From Clostridia bacterium (GTDB lineage: Bacteria > Bacillota > Clostridia > Lachnospirales > Lachnospiraceae): a stretch of 64,000 nucleotides of DNA. Location of the stretch: positions 1-64,000 of the forward strand of contig CAJTIM010000020.1 in NCBI GenBank assembly GCA_910576325.1. The letters run 5' to 3'. Below are positions 41,399 to 50,870 of this stretch, piece after piece; position 1 is the stretch's first letter; the number at the start of each line of letters is the position of its first letter. Below the pieces are notes generated by a model. That model made no database searches. It was not told where the DNA came from and was given only the letters and a program-made list of their open reading frames with translations. The translations under genes and the position numbers were made by a program.

Positions 41399-41981
41399 AG
41401 TACAGTTTAACTTGAAAAATGTAGCTTATGCGGTGCTGACACAGACGGATGGTACGGCATCCTGGGAGCCTCCGGTAAAGGTCCCCGGAGCTGTTACCCT
41501 TACGCTGGATGCGGAAGGTGATGTTACCCCTTTTTATGCGGATGGGATCGCATATTACCAGGCGATTGCGAACGGCGGTTACTCCGGGAGCTTGGAGATG
41601 GCCAGATATCCGGATAAGATGATGCAGGATATCTGGGGATTTATTTTAGATGATACGGATAAGGTGATGCTGGAAAGCGCAAATGCGGAACCAAAACCAT
41701 TCGCGTTATTGTATCAGATTGATGGTGATGCGGATAACCAGTTGTATTGTCTCTATAACTGCTCCGGGACCAGGCCGGGGATTGGGAGTACAACCAATAC
41801 CAACACAAAGGAACCCCAGACACAAACCAGTAATATTTCCGCGTCGGCGCTTGAGAACGGGAACGTACTGGTGAGAACCACCGCGCAGACACCGGACAAC
41901 GTGCGTCAGGCGTGGTATACGGCGGTGTATGTACCAAAGGATGCGGCATCCGGGGAGGCTGGCAATGAAGAAAGTAATTGA
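41379..41981 (+). CDS. Major tail protein (phi13/TP901-like)
   Basis: 200 residues, beta-rich. VPGAVTLTLDAEGDVTPFYA and the later YSGSLEMARYPD are typical of Firmicute siphophage major tail proteins. Forms the tail tube. GAGGTGCAAG precedes the ATG; overlaps the end of the preceding gene. Confidence 0.9.
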   Translation: MARKENRVQFNLKNVAYAVLTQTDGTASWEPPVKVPGAVTLTLDAEGDVTPFYADGIAYYQAIANGGYSGSLEMARYPDKMMQDIWGFILDDTDKVMLESANAEPKPFALLYQIDGDADNQLYCLYNCSGTRPGIGSTTNTNTKEPQTQTSNISASALENGNVLVRTTAQTPDNVRQAWYTAVYVPKDAASGEAGNEESN

Positions 41982-42348
41982 GGTTGATGGTAAAGAGGTA
42001 GGGTTTAAGGCTACGGCCTTAACCCTGCGTCTTTACCGCCACTTTTTTGGCCGGGATATGATTAGCGATATGGTCAAATTAAAGAAGGCATATGCAAAGG
42101 CGGAAGAGCTGCCCGAGGAGGCTACGGAGGAGGAAAAACAGGAGGCGCAGCTTTCCGTTTTGGATCTGGAGATTTTTGAAAATGCGGCCTGGATTATGGC
42201 ATGGCAGTATGACAAAGAGGCAGCAGGAGAAGAGCCTGGGGAGTGGCTGGATGGCTTTGAAACCTTTAGTATTTATGAAGTATTTCCGGTGATACTTGAA
42301 CTGTGGTCGTTAAATCAGAAAACAACAGCAGAACCTAAAAAAAAATAA
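41965..42348 (+). CDS. Tail assembly chaperone (gpG-like)
   Basis: 127 residues, acidic; ALTLRLYRHFFGRDMISDM near the start and a C-terminus ending PKKK* at an A9 run. The ATG follows GGGGAGG and overlaps the major tail gene. The gene ends on a slippery sequence and is extended by -1 frameshift into the next frame (42345-42542), as in most long-tailed phages. Confidence 0.88.
   Translation: MKKVIEVDGKEVGFKATALTLRLYRHFFGRDMISDMVKLKKAYAKAEELPEEATEEEKQEAQLSVLDLEIFENAAWIMAWQYDKEAAGEEPGEWLDGFETFSIYEVFPVILELWSLNQKTTAEPKKK
42337..42345 (+). promoter_or_regulatory. Programmed -1 frameshift site (A9)
   Basis: CCT AAA AAA AAA TAA in frame 0. A slip of -1 on A-AAA-AAA bypasses the stop and reads ATA AGA CCT into the 42345-42542 frame. 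Confidence 0.8.
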
Positions 42349-42542
42349 GACCTACTGTTCGTGAGAGTACAGGGGCTTTATTTATGTTAAGGTGTGCGGA
42401 GCTGGGGCTTTCGGATGAGGCTTTAGATGGAATGACGATGGGGATGGTATACGATATGCTCATTGAGAAAGGAAATGATGAAGAGAAGTATCCATACAAG
42501 GCAACCCAGGATGATATTTATGCATTTTTCGGAAAGGGGTAA
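42345..42542 (+). CDS. Tail assembly chaperone extension (gpGT-like, -1 frame)
   Basis: No start of its own. Continues the chaperone for about 65 residues (MLRCAELGLSDEALDGM, ATQDDIYAFFGKG) and has the conserved look of the T part of gpGT, which binds the tape measure. It ends 4 bases before the tape-measure ATG. Confidence 0.82.
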   Translation: MRPTVRESTGALFMLRCAELGLSDEALDGMTMGMVYDMLIEKGNDEEKYPYKATQDDIYAFFGKG

Positions 42543-42546
42543 GTAA

Positions 42547-44616
42547 ATGGCTGGCAAATCAGGCGGTACTAAAATAAGAGGAATTACAATTGAGCTGGGT
42601 GGTGACACATCTGGATTGAGCAAAGCGTTGTCAGATGTAAATGGACAGATTAGGAATACACAATCGCAGCTTAAAGATGTAGAGCGGCTGCTTAAGATTG
42701 ATCCGAAAAATACGGAATTACTCAGGCAAAAGCAGGAACTGCTTGCAAAATCTATTGGAGAAACAAACGAAAAGCTTGGAGCTTTGCAAAAAACAGAGAA
42801 GCACGTACAGCAGCTATTTAAAGAAGGAAAAGCATCAGAAGAGCAATATAACGCACTTAAACGCGAAATTGTTTCTACGGAAATGAGCCTTGACAAATTG
42901 AAGGATGAGGCGAAAAAGACCGAGGACGCAATTAATGGTATAGATGAGAAGCCGGTAGAAGAGGTGGCAAAGGCCGCAAAGGAAGCGGGGGAGTCTCTGG
43001 AGCATACAGGGAAAGAGGCGTCTAACTTTAAAGATCTTTTAAAGGCAGAGGTTGTGGTCGAGGGTGCAAAAAGCATTGTTGGTGCTTTAAAAGATGTAGC
43101 GGAAGAAACAAAAGAATATAAGAGGATTATGGGATCTCTTGAAGTATCTAGTCAAATGGCGGGATATAGTGCGGAAGAAACAGGGGAGATCTATAAGAAA
43201 TTATATGGTGTTTTGGGTGACGATCAAACAGCGGCTACAACAGTGGCTAATTTACAAGCTTTAGGTTTATCACAGGAGAAGCTAATTGAATTAACCAATG
43301 GTACGATTGGCGCTTGGTCAAAGTACATAGATGGTATTTCGATTGATGGCTTGACAGAAGCAATTAATGAGACTGTCAAGGTTGGGCAAGTAACAGGCGC
43401 TTTTGCGGATGTTTTAAACTGGGCGGCATTGGAAAATGAGACCTTTGGGGTAAGCCTGAAAGAAAATACAAAAGCTAATGAAGAATGGAATAAGGCAGTA
43501 AGGGAAGCAGAAACAGCAGAAGATTATTTTAATCTGGCTCTTCAAAATGCTTCTACAGAAGCGGAACGGACGAATTTGGTTATGCAGGCACTATCAGATC
43601 AAGGATTGATGGAAGCCGGAAAAGCCTGGGAGGAGAACAACAAAAGTCTGGTAGAGAATAACCAGGCCAATGCGGAGCTGCAAGAACAGATGGCAGAACT
43701 TGGTGAGAAAATTATGCCAATAGTTACTGCTGTTGTTGAAAAGGTTGCGGAACTTTTGGAATGGTTTAATGGACTGGATGAGGATACCCAAAGTATTATT
43801 TTACTTATAATAGCGTTGGTTGCGGCCTTGGGATCCTTAACAGGGGCCATTGTTGGAGTATCGGATGTCATATCGCTTTTAATATCACATCCGATTGTGG
43901 CCTTAATTGCAGCAATTATTGCTCTGGTTGCATTGATAGCTGTAAAAGGTGATGAGATACAAGGAATATTACAGGGAGTGGATGAATTTCTCCAGAATAT
44001 CTTTGCCAAGGACTGGGCAGAAGTATTTCCTTTTTTGGGAAATATACTTAATGCATTTTCTGCAAATCTAAAGAATATTTGGGATTCCATAATGTTAGCC
44101 ATGAATGGAGTAATAGACTTTATTCGAGGAGTATTCACCGGAGATTGGGAACGTGCATGGAAGGGGTTAAAGGAGATTTTTGGGGGAATAGTTGGAAGCT
44201 TGGTTGCTGTCATGAAAGCGCCCCTTAATGGAATTATTGCTTTGGTAAACGGAATGATTGATGGAATCAACTGGGTTATTCGAAAAGTAAACTCTCTTTC
44301 ATTTACAAACCCATTCTCAGGTGAGAAGGTAGGCTTTCATTTTGGAGAAATAGGGAAGATTCCTTATCTGGCCAAAGGCGGCGTCCTCTCCCAAGGCTCT
44401 GCGGTTGTAGGTGAGGCCGGGCCGGAGCTGCTGACTGTGATGGGCAATCGTGCTATAGTGCAGCCATTAACCAATCAGACTACCAATACAAGTTATTTAG
44501 GCGGAATGACGGTCAACGTCTATGGAGCAGCAGGACAGGATGTGAGAGAGCTGGCGGATTTGGTGGCTGATAAAGTACAGGAAGCAATAGAGAGGCAGGA
44601 GGCGGTCTATGCATGA
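42547..44616 (+). CDS. Tail tape measure protein
   Basis: 689 residues, helical. Starts with the typical GITIELGGDTSGLSKALSDV, continues as coiled coil, then has hydrophobic segments at about 415-480. The length predicts a rather short tail of roughly 100 nm by the usual 1.5 A per residue rule. The C-terminal GGVLSQGSAVVGEAGPELLT is typical of such proteins in Clostridia. Followed directly by Dit. Confidence 0.93.
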   Translation: MAGKSGGTKIRGITIELGGDTSGLSKALSDVNGQIRNTQSQLKDVERLLKIDPKNTELLRQKQELLAKSIGETNEKLGALQKTEKHVQQLFKEGKASEEQYNALKREIVSTEMSLDKLKDEAKKTEDAINGIDEKPVEEVAKAAKEAGESLEHTGKEASNFKDLLKAEVVVEGAKSIVGALKDVAEETKEYKRIMGSLEVSSQMAGYSAEETGEIYKKLYGVLGDDQTAATTVANLQALGLSQEKLIELTNGTIGAWSKYIDGISIDGLTEAINETVKVGQVTGAFADVLNWAALENETFGVSLKENTKANEEWNKAVREAETAEDYFNLALQNASTEAERTNLVMQALSDQGLMEAGKAWEENNKSLVENNQANAELQEQMAELGEKIMPIVTAVVEKVAELLEWFNGLDEDTQSIILLIIALVAALGSLTGAIVGVSDVISLLISHPIVALIAAIIALVALIAVKGDEIQGILQGVDEFLQNIFAKDWAEVFPFLGNILNAFSANLKNIWDSIMLAMNGVIDFIRGVFTGDWERAWKGLKEIFGGIVGSLVAVMKAPLNGIIALVNGMIDGINWVIRKVNSLSFTNPFSGEKVGFHFGEIGKIPYLAKGGVLSQGSAVVGEAGPELLTVMGNRAIVQPLTNQTTNTSYLGGMTVNVYGAAGQDVRELADLVADKVQEAIERQEAVYA

Positions 44617-45317
44617 TAGGCTATTTTGTTTATGGAGGAAAGTGCAGTAAGGATTATGGCCTTTACATATCCGGAGGTGGTACATTCAATGCTCCGGAAC
44701 GTGATGTGGAGCTGGTAGAGGTTCCGGGGAGGAATGGAAGCCTGGTCTTGGATAATGGCCGGTTTAAGAATATTACAGTTAATTATCCAGCATTTATCCG
44801 CCATAAGTTCAAGGATTTGTCCGGAGCTGCCAGGGAATGGCTGCTCCAGACTTCCGGCTATGTGAGATTAGAAGACAGCTACAACCCGGAATATTACCGG
44901 CTTGCCAGGTTCGGCGGGCCATTGGATTTTGATACCAGAGTTTTGAACCGCTCCGGGGAGTGTACGCTGGCCTTTGATTGTAAGCCCCAGAGGTACTTAT
45001 TGGAAGGAGAGATTACAATTGATGCGGCGGGCAGCATACAGATGTTTAATCCTACTCCATTCCCGGCGCTGCCTCTTATTCGTGTTTATGGAATGTCCGG
45101 GACTTTGATGGTTGGTGATGTAATTGTCCGGATATTAGATATTCCGGAATATATAGACATTGACTGTGAGCTTATGAACGCCTACAAAGGTATGCTTAAT
45201 TGCAACTCAAAAATCAATGCACAAAGATTTCCTGTGCTTCCGGTTGGACAAACAGGCATAGCTTATGAGGGAAATATCAGTCATGTGCAGATAAAGCCAA
45301 GGTGGTGGACGATATGA
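44613..45317 (+). CDS. Distal tail protein (Dit)
   Basis: 234 residues, N-terminal Dit domain: DYGLYISGGGTFNAPERDVE and VPGRNGSLVLDNGRFKNI. Forms the hub at the tail tip. Overlaps the tape measure and the Tal gene by 4 bases each. Confidence 0.88.
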   Translation: MIGYFVYGGKCSKDYGLYISGGGTFNAPERDVELVEVPGRNGSLVLDNGRFKNITVNYPAFIRHKFKDLSGAAREWLLQTSGYVRLEDSYNPEYYRLARFGGPLDFDTRVLNRSGECTLAFDCKPQRYLLEGEITIDAAGSIQMFNPTPFPALPLIRVYGMSGTLMVGDVIVRILDIPEYIDIDCELMNAYKGMLNCNSKINAQRFPVLPVGQTGIAYEGNISHVQIKPRWWTI

Positions 45318-47386
45318 TACCGATTTTATTTGAACCTAAGACAAACAATTTCAATTCCAATGGTTTAGGCAGGCTGATGGATGCGACATCCTGCCTGGTC
45401 ACGGAAGAAAGAAACGGAGCATACGAATTAGTAATGCAATATCCGCTTGATGGTATTTTGTGCGAGGATATCAAAATGGCCTCTCTTATTTTTGCAGAAC
45501 CAGGGGAAGGCCAGGAACCTCAGCCTTTTTCTGTCTATAAGATATCGAAGCCCATAAAAGGGATCATTACTATCAATGCGGAGCATATCAGTTATCAATT
45601 GTCCTATATTCCGTGTGCGCCGTTTGCTTCCAAGACAGCGGCCGGAGCATTGGCAGGATTTGAACAACATGCGGCAGAGGCGTGCCCCTATACATTCTGG
45701 ACAGATAAAACTACTTCCGGAGACTTTGACGTTGCCGTACCGTCAAGCATCCGCTCCCGGCTTGGAGGCGTGAAAGGCTCTATATTGGATGTGTATGGCG
45801 GGGAATTTGAATTTGACCGTTATACTGTGAAATTGTGGGAACATCGCGGGACGGATAAAGGCGTGGTGCTGCGGTACGGCAAGAATATAACGGATTTAAA
45901 GCAGGAAGAGAATATATCAAATACGATTACAGGTATATATCCCTATTGGGCGGACAGCGAGGGGAATTTGGTGGAGCTTCCGGAGAAAGTTATTTCTTCC
46001 GATAAGGCGGCTAATTTCCCATATCCAAGAACGGTTCCGGTTGATTTTTCATCTGAGTTTCAGGAGCGGCCTTCGGAAGCGGAGCTGCGAAGTGCAGGCG
46101 AAGCCTATATGAAGTCTCATAATATAGGTATTCCGTCTGTGAACATCCATGTATCGTTTATTCCCCTGTGGCAGACAGAGGAGTACAAAGACCTTGCTTT
46201 GCTGGAGAGTGTAAAGCTCTGTGATGTGATTACCGTTGAGTACGAAAAGCTTGGAGTAAAGGCAAAAGCTAAGATTGTACGTACTGTTTATGATGTGCTG
46301 AAGGGCAGATACCAAAGTCTGGAGATAGGGGACGTCCGGTCAACTCTTGCCTCTACGATTGCAGGGCAGGCCCAGCAGATAGAAGATAAACCGTCAAAAG
46401 GTTTTTTGGATGAAGCGGTGAAAAATGCCACAAACTGGCTGACAGGTGTAAATGGCGGCTATGTGGCGCTACATAAGAACGCGAATGGACAGCCTTATGA
46501 AATCCTGATTATGGACACAGATGACATTGAAACGGCTAAGAATGTCTGGCGCTGGAACCAGAACGGATGGGGGCATAGCAAGAATGGTTATAATGGCCCG
46601 TATGCTATGGCTGCTACGATCGACAATGGTATTGTGGCTGATTTTATTACGGCTGGTACGATGCTGGCAGATCGGATTAAGGGCGGCACATTGACACTCG
46701 GAGGCCCAGGGAATGGTGATGGAGTGTTTGTTCTTCATGACGCAAACGGGGCCGAGATTGTAAAGGCTGATGTAACGGGCCTGCTTGCGCGCGCTATACG
46801 CATTACAGGCGGACAGATTGATATTAATACAGGATATCAGTCAAGTAGAATCAAATTAAATGGATCAAATGGGGTAGATAAGTATTATGCTAATTTAGCC
46901 CCCTCTTTTTTGGAACTTTTATGGACAGGTTCAAATACTATTAGGACACGTATTGGAGCAGGAGAAATAGAAGGCAGCTCTTCCGGGGTTCCTTCCGGCG
47001 GCTTTTCTATTAATCCCCTTACTGCAGAATTCTATAATCTTGAAGTAAATGGAAGGAAGAACAGAATTGTCACTACAGAGCATTATGGGAAGCGGCGTTT
47101 GAACGCTTATGAAACTGCTGGGGCATATTTTGGGGATGTTGGTTCTGGAGTTATAGGATTAAATGGGGACTGTAAGATTACCCTGGAGGATGTTTTCTGC
47201 GAGACCATAGCTTTGGAGGCTGGGTTTGCAGTCTTTTTACAGCCGGAAGGACCGGGGGAAATGTATGTGTCAGAAAAAACAGAAAGAAGCTTTACAGTTA
47301 AAGGCACTCCAGGAACTGGATTTGTTTATGAAATCAAGGCCAGGCAGAAGGGGTATGAGACAATAAGATTGGAGAAAAAGGAATGA
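45314..47386 (+). CDS. Tail-associated protein (Tal / prophage endopeptidase tail)
   Basis: 690 residues. The N-terminal 350 residues match the gp27-like Tal/Prophage_tail domain (GRLMDATSCLVTEERNGAYE, ITINAEHISYQLSYIPC). The C-terminal half has beta-rich repeats and probable fibre parts. ATG 45314 overlaps the Dit stop; an upstream start at 45302 is unlikely. Confidence 0.85.
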   Translation: MIPILFEPKTNNFNSNGLGRLMDATSCLVTEERNGAYELVMQYPLDGILCEDIKMASLIFAEPGEGQEPQPFSVYKISKPIKGIITINAEHISYQLSYIPCAPFASKTAAGALAGFEQHAAEACPYTFWTDKTTSGDFDVAVPSSIRSRLGGVKGSILDVYGGEFEFDRYTVKLWEHRGTDKGVVLRYGKNITDLKQEENISNTITGIYPYWADSEGNLVELPEKVISSDKAANFPYPRTVPVDFSSEFQERPSEAELRSAGEAYMKSHNIGIPSVNIHVSFIPLWQTEEYKDLALLESVKLCDVITVEYEKLGVKAKAKIVRTVYDVLKGRYQSLEIGDVRSTLASTIAGQAQQIEDKPSKGFLDEAVKNATNWLTGVNGGYVALHKNANGQPYEILIMDTDDIETAKNVWRWNQNGWGHSKNGYNGPYAMAATIDNGIVADFITAGTMLADRIKGGTLTLGGPGNGDGVFVLHDANGAEIVKADVTGLLARAIRITGGQIDINTGYQSSRIKLNGSNGVDKYYANLAPSFLELLWTGSNTIRTRIGAGEIEGSSSGVPSGGFSINPLTAEFYNLEVNGRKNRIVTTEHYGKRRLNAYETAGAYFGDVGSGVIGLNGDCKITLEDVFCETIALEAGFAVFLQPEGPGEMYVSEKTERSFTVKGTPGTGFVYEIKARQKGYETIRLEKKE

Positions 47387-49179
47387 AGCTATATTATCCG
47401 ATAACTGTGGATTTGTACAATCTTTATCCGCTCAAAAAGATGGATGCACAGCAGGGCAATATCGGGCGTGGCACTCTGGTGACGTTGACGGCTGCAGGAC
47501 AGATCATGGAGTTGGATAAAGAAATGATTACACTATGGGCGAAAAAGCCGGATGGAACGGTGTCTTATTTGCCGTGCCAGGTGGTAGATGGGAAGATTAA
47601 AGCGGATTTTACCAATCAAATGTTAGCCGTGGCCGGATATGTCCAGGTGGAGTTACAAATGATTGAGGGTGAGGATAATATTACTACGCCTATATTTACC
47701 GTAATGGTGCATCCGTCTAATATAGACAGCTCCGCGGTGGAGAGCCAGAACGAGTTTGGCGCATTGATACAGGCATTACAGGAGGTTGCGGAGCTGAAAG
47801 AGAATGGACTGAAAGGAGATCCGGGAGAAGCGGCCACTATTACTATCGGATCTGTAACGGCATCGGAACCAGGCGGTGTACCAAGTGTCAGAAATTCTGG
47901 CACAGAACAAGATGCAGTATTTGATTTTGTGATACCGCGCGGCGAAACGGGACCGCAGGGGGAGGTAGGTCCGGAAGAGGTGCATTTTGGGGCGTTTGCA
48001 GATTTTCCAATACCTGGGGAACCGAAAGTGCTTTATGTGGATACATCCGTAGATCCCCGGCTGCTTTATAACTGGGACAGTGTAACCTCTAAGTATATTC
48101 TGGCAGGAGGCGCAGGAGGAGAGGGAGGCTCCGGCATAGATATCCCCATAACCCTCTCATCCAACGGTTGGACAGGCGAGGCAGCCCCCTATACTCAAAC
48201 TTTGACAGTCCCCCAGATGCGGGAAGGTATGACGCCGTTGTACTTTTTCTCCGGGACAGGAGACGATGCACAATATGCCTACAATCTTATCCTTGGTTAT
48301 GAGGCAGGCTATGCACAGATGACTTGGCGCGCCGCCGATTTGCCGCAAGTGGACATCCCGATTACCCTCAAAGGTATCCCGGAACAGCAGCTGGAGTATG
48401 CCGACAATACGCTTGTGGTGGTTGTTCCGGCTGATGGATTTATCTTAAATGAGGATTTAGGGCGGTATGAGCAGACTATTATGGTTGAGGGTATGGCCGC
48501 AGGAGCTAATGGAGGCTGGGACATTGTGCGCAGTGGTGAGGTGCTAACGGAGGCAGAATCAAAGATTGCATTAAGTATCACAGATGTTATTCCTTTAGAT
48601 GGTGCTATTAAGATTGTGTGTCTGTGGGAGCCTGGCCAACAATATATGCTTAAGCTTACTGGTACATATACTCAGGCCACCGAAGGGACTACATTGCTTG
48701 CCGGGATGCAGGGGTGGTTTGATAGGGTTGGCAAGCTAGAGGATAATATTGGGGATAAGTTTAGCGAGACTAAAACTTATGCTGTTGGGGATTATTGCAT
48801 CTATGAGGATGTACTGTATAAGTTTACAGCGGCTAAAGACGCGGGCGAATGGGATTTAACAACAGTGGCTTCCACTAAAGTTACAACTGAACTTAATTCC
48901 TTAAATAAAAGCCAATTTATTCAAGAACATTTTGTTTCACCTCCTAGTGGTGTATCCGTAGGTGCTTCGTCATACGTAAATCATGTGGTCGATGTTTCTA
49001 AACAGGGTTATATTCCTATTGCTTTGATAAACATATGGACTGGAAATTCCAGCATAGTACTTTATGGCAATACCATTAATTCTTTGACAGGGCGTGCGGT
49101 CATAGGACTAAGAAATACTTCGACATCCTCACAGGCGGGAGTAGTACAGTGTTCGGTGTTATATAAAGCGGCTGAATAA
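47383..49179 (+). CDS. Baseplate/receptor-binding protein with BppU-like N-domain and collagen-like linker
   Basis: 598 residues. The first 110 residues (MKLYYPITVDLYNLYPLKK, VTLTAAGQIMELDKEMITLW) resemble BppU N-terminal domains that attach to the tail tip. A Gly-x-y stretch (GLKGDPGEAATI and RGETGPQGEVGPEE) is collagen-like. The long C-terminal part is beta-rich and likely binds the host wall. Overlaps Tal by ATGA. Confidence 0.78.
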   Translation: MKLYYPITVDLYNLYPLKKMDAQQGNIGRGTLVTLTAAGQIMELDKEMITLWAKKPDGTVSYLPCQVVDGKIKADFTNQMLAVAGYVQVELQMIEGEDNITTPIFTVMVHPSNIDSSAVESQNEFGALIQALQEVAELKENGLKGDPGEAATITIGSVTASEPGGVPSVRNSGTEQDAVFDFVIPRGETGPQGEVGPEEVHFGAFADFPIPGEPKVLYVDTSVDPRLLYNWDSVTSKYILAGGAGGEGGSGIDIPITLSSNGWTGEAAPYTQTLTVPQMREGMTPLYFFSGTGDDAQYAYNLILGYEAGYAQMTWRAADLPQVDIPITLKGIPEQQLEYADNTLVVVVPADGFILNEDLGRYEQTIMVEGMAAGANGGWDIVRSGEVLTEAESKIALSITDVIPLDGAIKIVCLWEPGQQYMLKLTGTYTQATEGTTLLAGMQGWFDRVGKLEDNIGDKFSETKTYAVGDYCIYEDVLYKFTAAKDAGEWDLTTVASTKVTTELNSLNKSQFIQEHFVSPPSGVSVGASSYVNHVVDVSKQGYIPIALINIWTGNSSIVLYGNTINSLTGRAVIGLRNTSTSSQAGVVQCSVLYKAAE

Positions 49180-49218
49180 TTTATTAAATTATGAACTTAG
49201 ATAATTCGGAGGAATAAC

Positions 49219-49644
49219 ATGAGTAATTTATTTGGAGGATCTAATCCCTTAGCGTTGCTTGAAAAAATTAGGCAATTAAAAAAAGAAGTTTCAGGATTTA
49301 AAGGAGTATTATTGTGGGAAAATCCAAATCCAGATGACAACTTTGCTGCGCAAGACATCATTTTAAGTAGTGATGATTATGATATGCTGGAGTTTTATTA
49401 CAAGGAACAAGCAAATGCCAATATTTTATTAAGTGTAAAGGCTTTAAAAAGTTGTGATACAAACTTATTTGTTAGTACTGGTGCAGCCAGCGTTGGTCCT
49501 ATAAATATAGCGAGATATATGCGGCATAAATCACCTACTGTATATAGCGCCGAAGATGGCCGAAGATCTTTTGCGGATCAGTATACAACGAATAATGCAT
49601 ATGCCATTCCCTTTAAAATCATAGGCTATAAATCACAATCTTAG
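49219..49644 (+). CDS. Phage tail-tip protein of unknown fold (141 aa)
   Basis: Starts MSNLFGGSNPLALLEKIRQL, a short helix, then a mixed domain with IIGYKSQS at the end, the ending common to tail-fibre heads of Lachnospiraceae phages. CGGAGGAA precedes the ATG. Likely part of the receptor-binding apparatus by position. Confidence 0.55.
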   Translation: MSNLFGGSNPLALLEKIRQLKKEVSGFKGVLLWENPNPDDNFAAQDIILSSDDYDMLEFYYKEQANANILLSVKALKSCDTNLFVSTGAASVGPINIARYMRHKSPTVYSAEDGRRSFADQYTTNNAYAIPFKIIGYKSQS

Positions 49645-49657
49645 AAAGGATTAAATC

Positions 49658-50200
49658 ATGCCAAACACAAAAACAGGAACAACCTGGGCGCCGGATATAC
49701 GCCCAGAAAAAATAGAAACATTTGAGGAGACTTATACACCGGAGGGAGGAGAGCAACAAATTATCGAATATAGGGCAGTAAATCACCACCCTATCCTTAA
49801 CAAAGTATTGGATAAGATGGCGTTTTTCCGCACACACGTGGGAGCCATCTGGTACAACCTGGCAGAGCGTAAGACCCTCCTCACCAAACTCAACGAACTG
49901 GATGCGGAGATTAGAGAGGTAAATGCAAAGATAGAAGTGGACAAGCCACACATAGAAGCCGGAAATGTTAAAAGCACATTCTCTTCCTCTGTCCGCACTT
50001 ACTCTGTTAAATTCAAAAAGCCTTTCCAAAATCCAAGTATCGCTTTTACTGTAAACAGTGGGGCACTTTCTGCAAATGTAAGAGCTACTATAAAAAGTGT
50101 TGGTAACGATGGATTTGAATTTTATACGTATAGTGACGTGTCAGCAAATAGCGGCGGAACTATTTTCTGGGTTGCAACAGAAAGAACAGATGTAGAATAG
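49658..50200 (+). CDS. Tail fibre-like protein (180 aa)
   Basis: Helical N-terminal half with heptads (AERKTLLTKLNELDAEIREV), and a beta C-terminal half: VKFKKPFQNPSIAFTVNSG and the end TIFWVATERTDVE, which resemble H-type lectin-like fibre heads. Probably a small trimeric fibre. RBS AAAGGA upstream. Confidence 0.6.
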   Translation: MPNTKTGTTWAPDIRPEKIETFEETYTPEGGEQQIIEYRAVNHHPILNKVLDKMAFFRTHVGAIWYNLAERKTLLTKLNELDAEIREVNAKIEVDKPHIEAGNVKSTFSSSVRTYSVKFKKPFQNPSIAFTVNSGALSANVRATIKSVGNDGFEFYTYSDVSANSGGTIFWVATERTDVE

Positions 50201-50369
50201 GCATTACATTATTAATCATGATTTAATCCCTAATATTTCCGTTATAGATGCGCCACTATAACCTTTAAAGGTTATTACAAGTTTACTTTTACTAGTAATT
50301 TTGCATTTAGACCGTTAAGGAGGTGAGAAAAAAATTGAGAAAATAAAACTACATAGTAACCCGTCAACC

Positions 50370-50390
50370 AGGACCTGCAGAGGTCCTTTT
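50370..50390 (+). terminator. Short terminator before the lysis genes
   Basis: AGGACC-TGCAGA-GGTCCT followed by TTTTG. Upstream, AAGGAGGTGAG at about 50319 precedes only a 7-codon frame, so 50201-50414 holds no real gene. Confidence 0.55.
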
Positions 50391-50414
50391 GTTATGTGAA
50401 AAGGAGAGAAGAAA

Positions 50415-50870
50415 ATGAATTTGAGTACTGTAAAAGCAATTGTACTGACCACTTTTGGAGCAGTAGGAAGCTTTATTATTAATGTACTGCTCGGAGGATG
50501 GACGGAAGATTTGCTGACGTTAATTATCCTTATGGGAGTAGATTTTGTGATGGGCTTGCTGATTGCCGCAGTTTGGAAGAAAAGCGGCAAGTCAGATAGT
50601 GGAGCGCTTAACAGCATTTCGGCTTGGAAAGGGTTGATCCGGAAGGGTTGTTCTTTGCTGGTGGTAATGGTGGCCTATCGCCTGGATGTGACGTTAGGAG
50701 TGGCTTACATCAAAACGGCGGTAATTATGGCATTTATTGCAAATGAAGGAATCTCTATTGTTGAAAACTATGGAATCATGGGCGGTCCCATGCCGAAGGT
50801 ATTGAAGCGTGCTTTAGAGGTATTACAGGAAAAAGCTGACGGAGCAGGAGAGGAGGAAGATTATGAGTAA
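50415..50870 (+). CDS. Phage holin (TcdE/Cph1-like, holin_4_1)
   Basis: 151 residues with four hydrophobic segments; LGGWTEDLLTLIILMGVDFV and RKGCSLLVVMVAYRLDVTLG fit the Phage_holin_4_1 family. Forms membrane holes for lysis. AAAGGAGAG precedes the ATG; overlaps the endolysin gene by 8 bases. Confidence 0.9.
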   Translation: MNLSTVKAIVLTTFGAVGSFIINVLLGGWTEDLLTLIILMGVDFVMGLLIAAVWKKSGKSDSGALNSISAWKGLIRKGCSLLVVMVAYRLDVTLGVAYIKTAVIMAFIANEGISIVENYGIMGGPMPKVLKRALEVLQEKADGAGEEEDYE

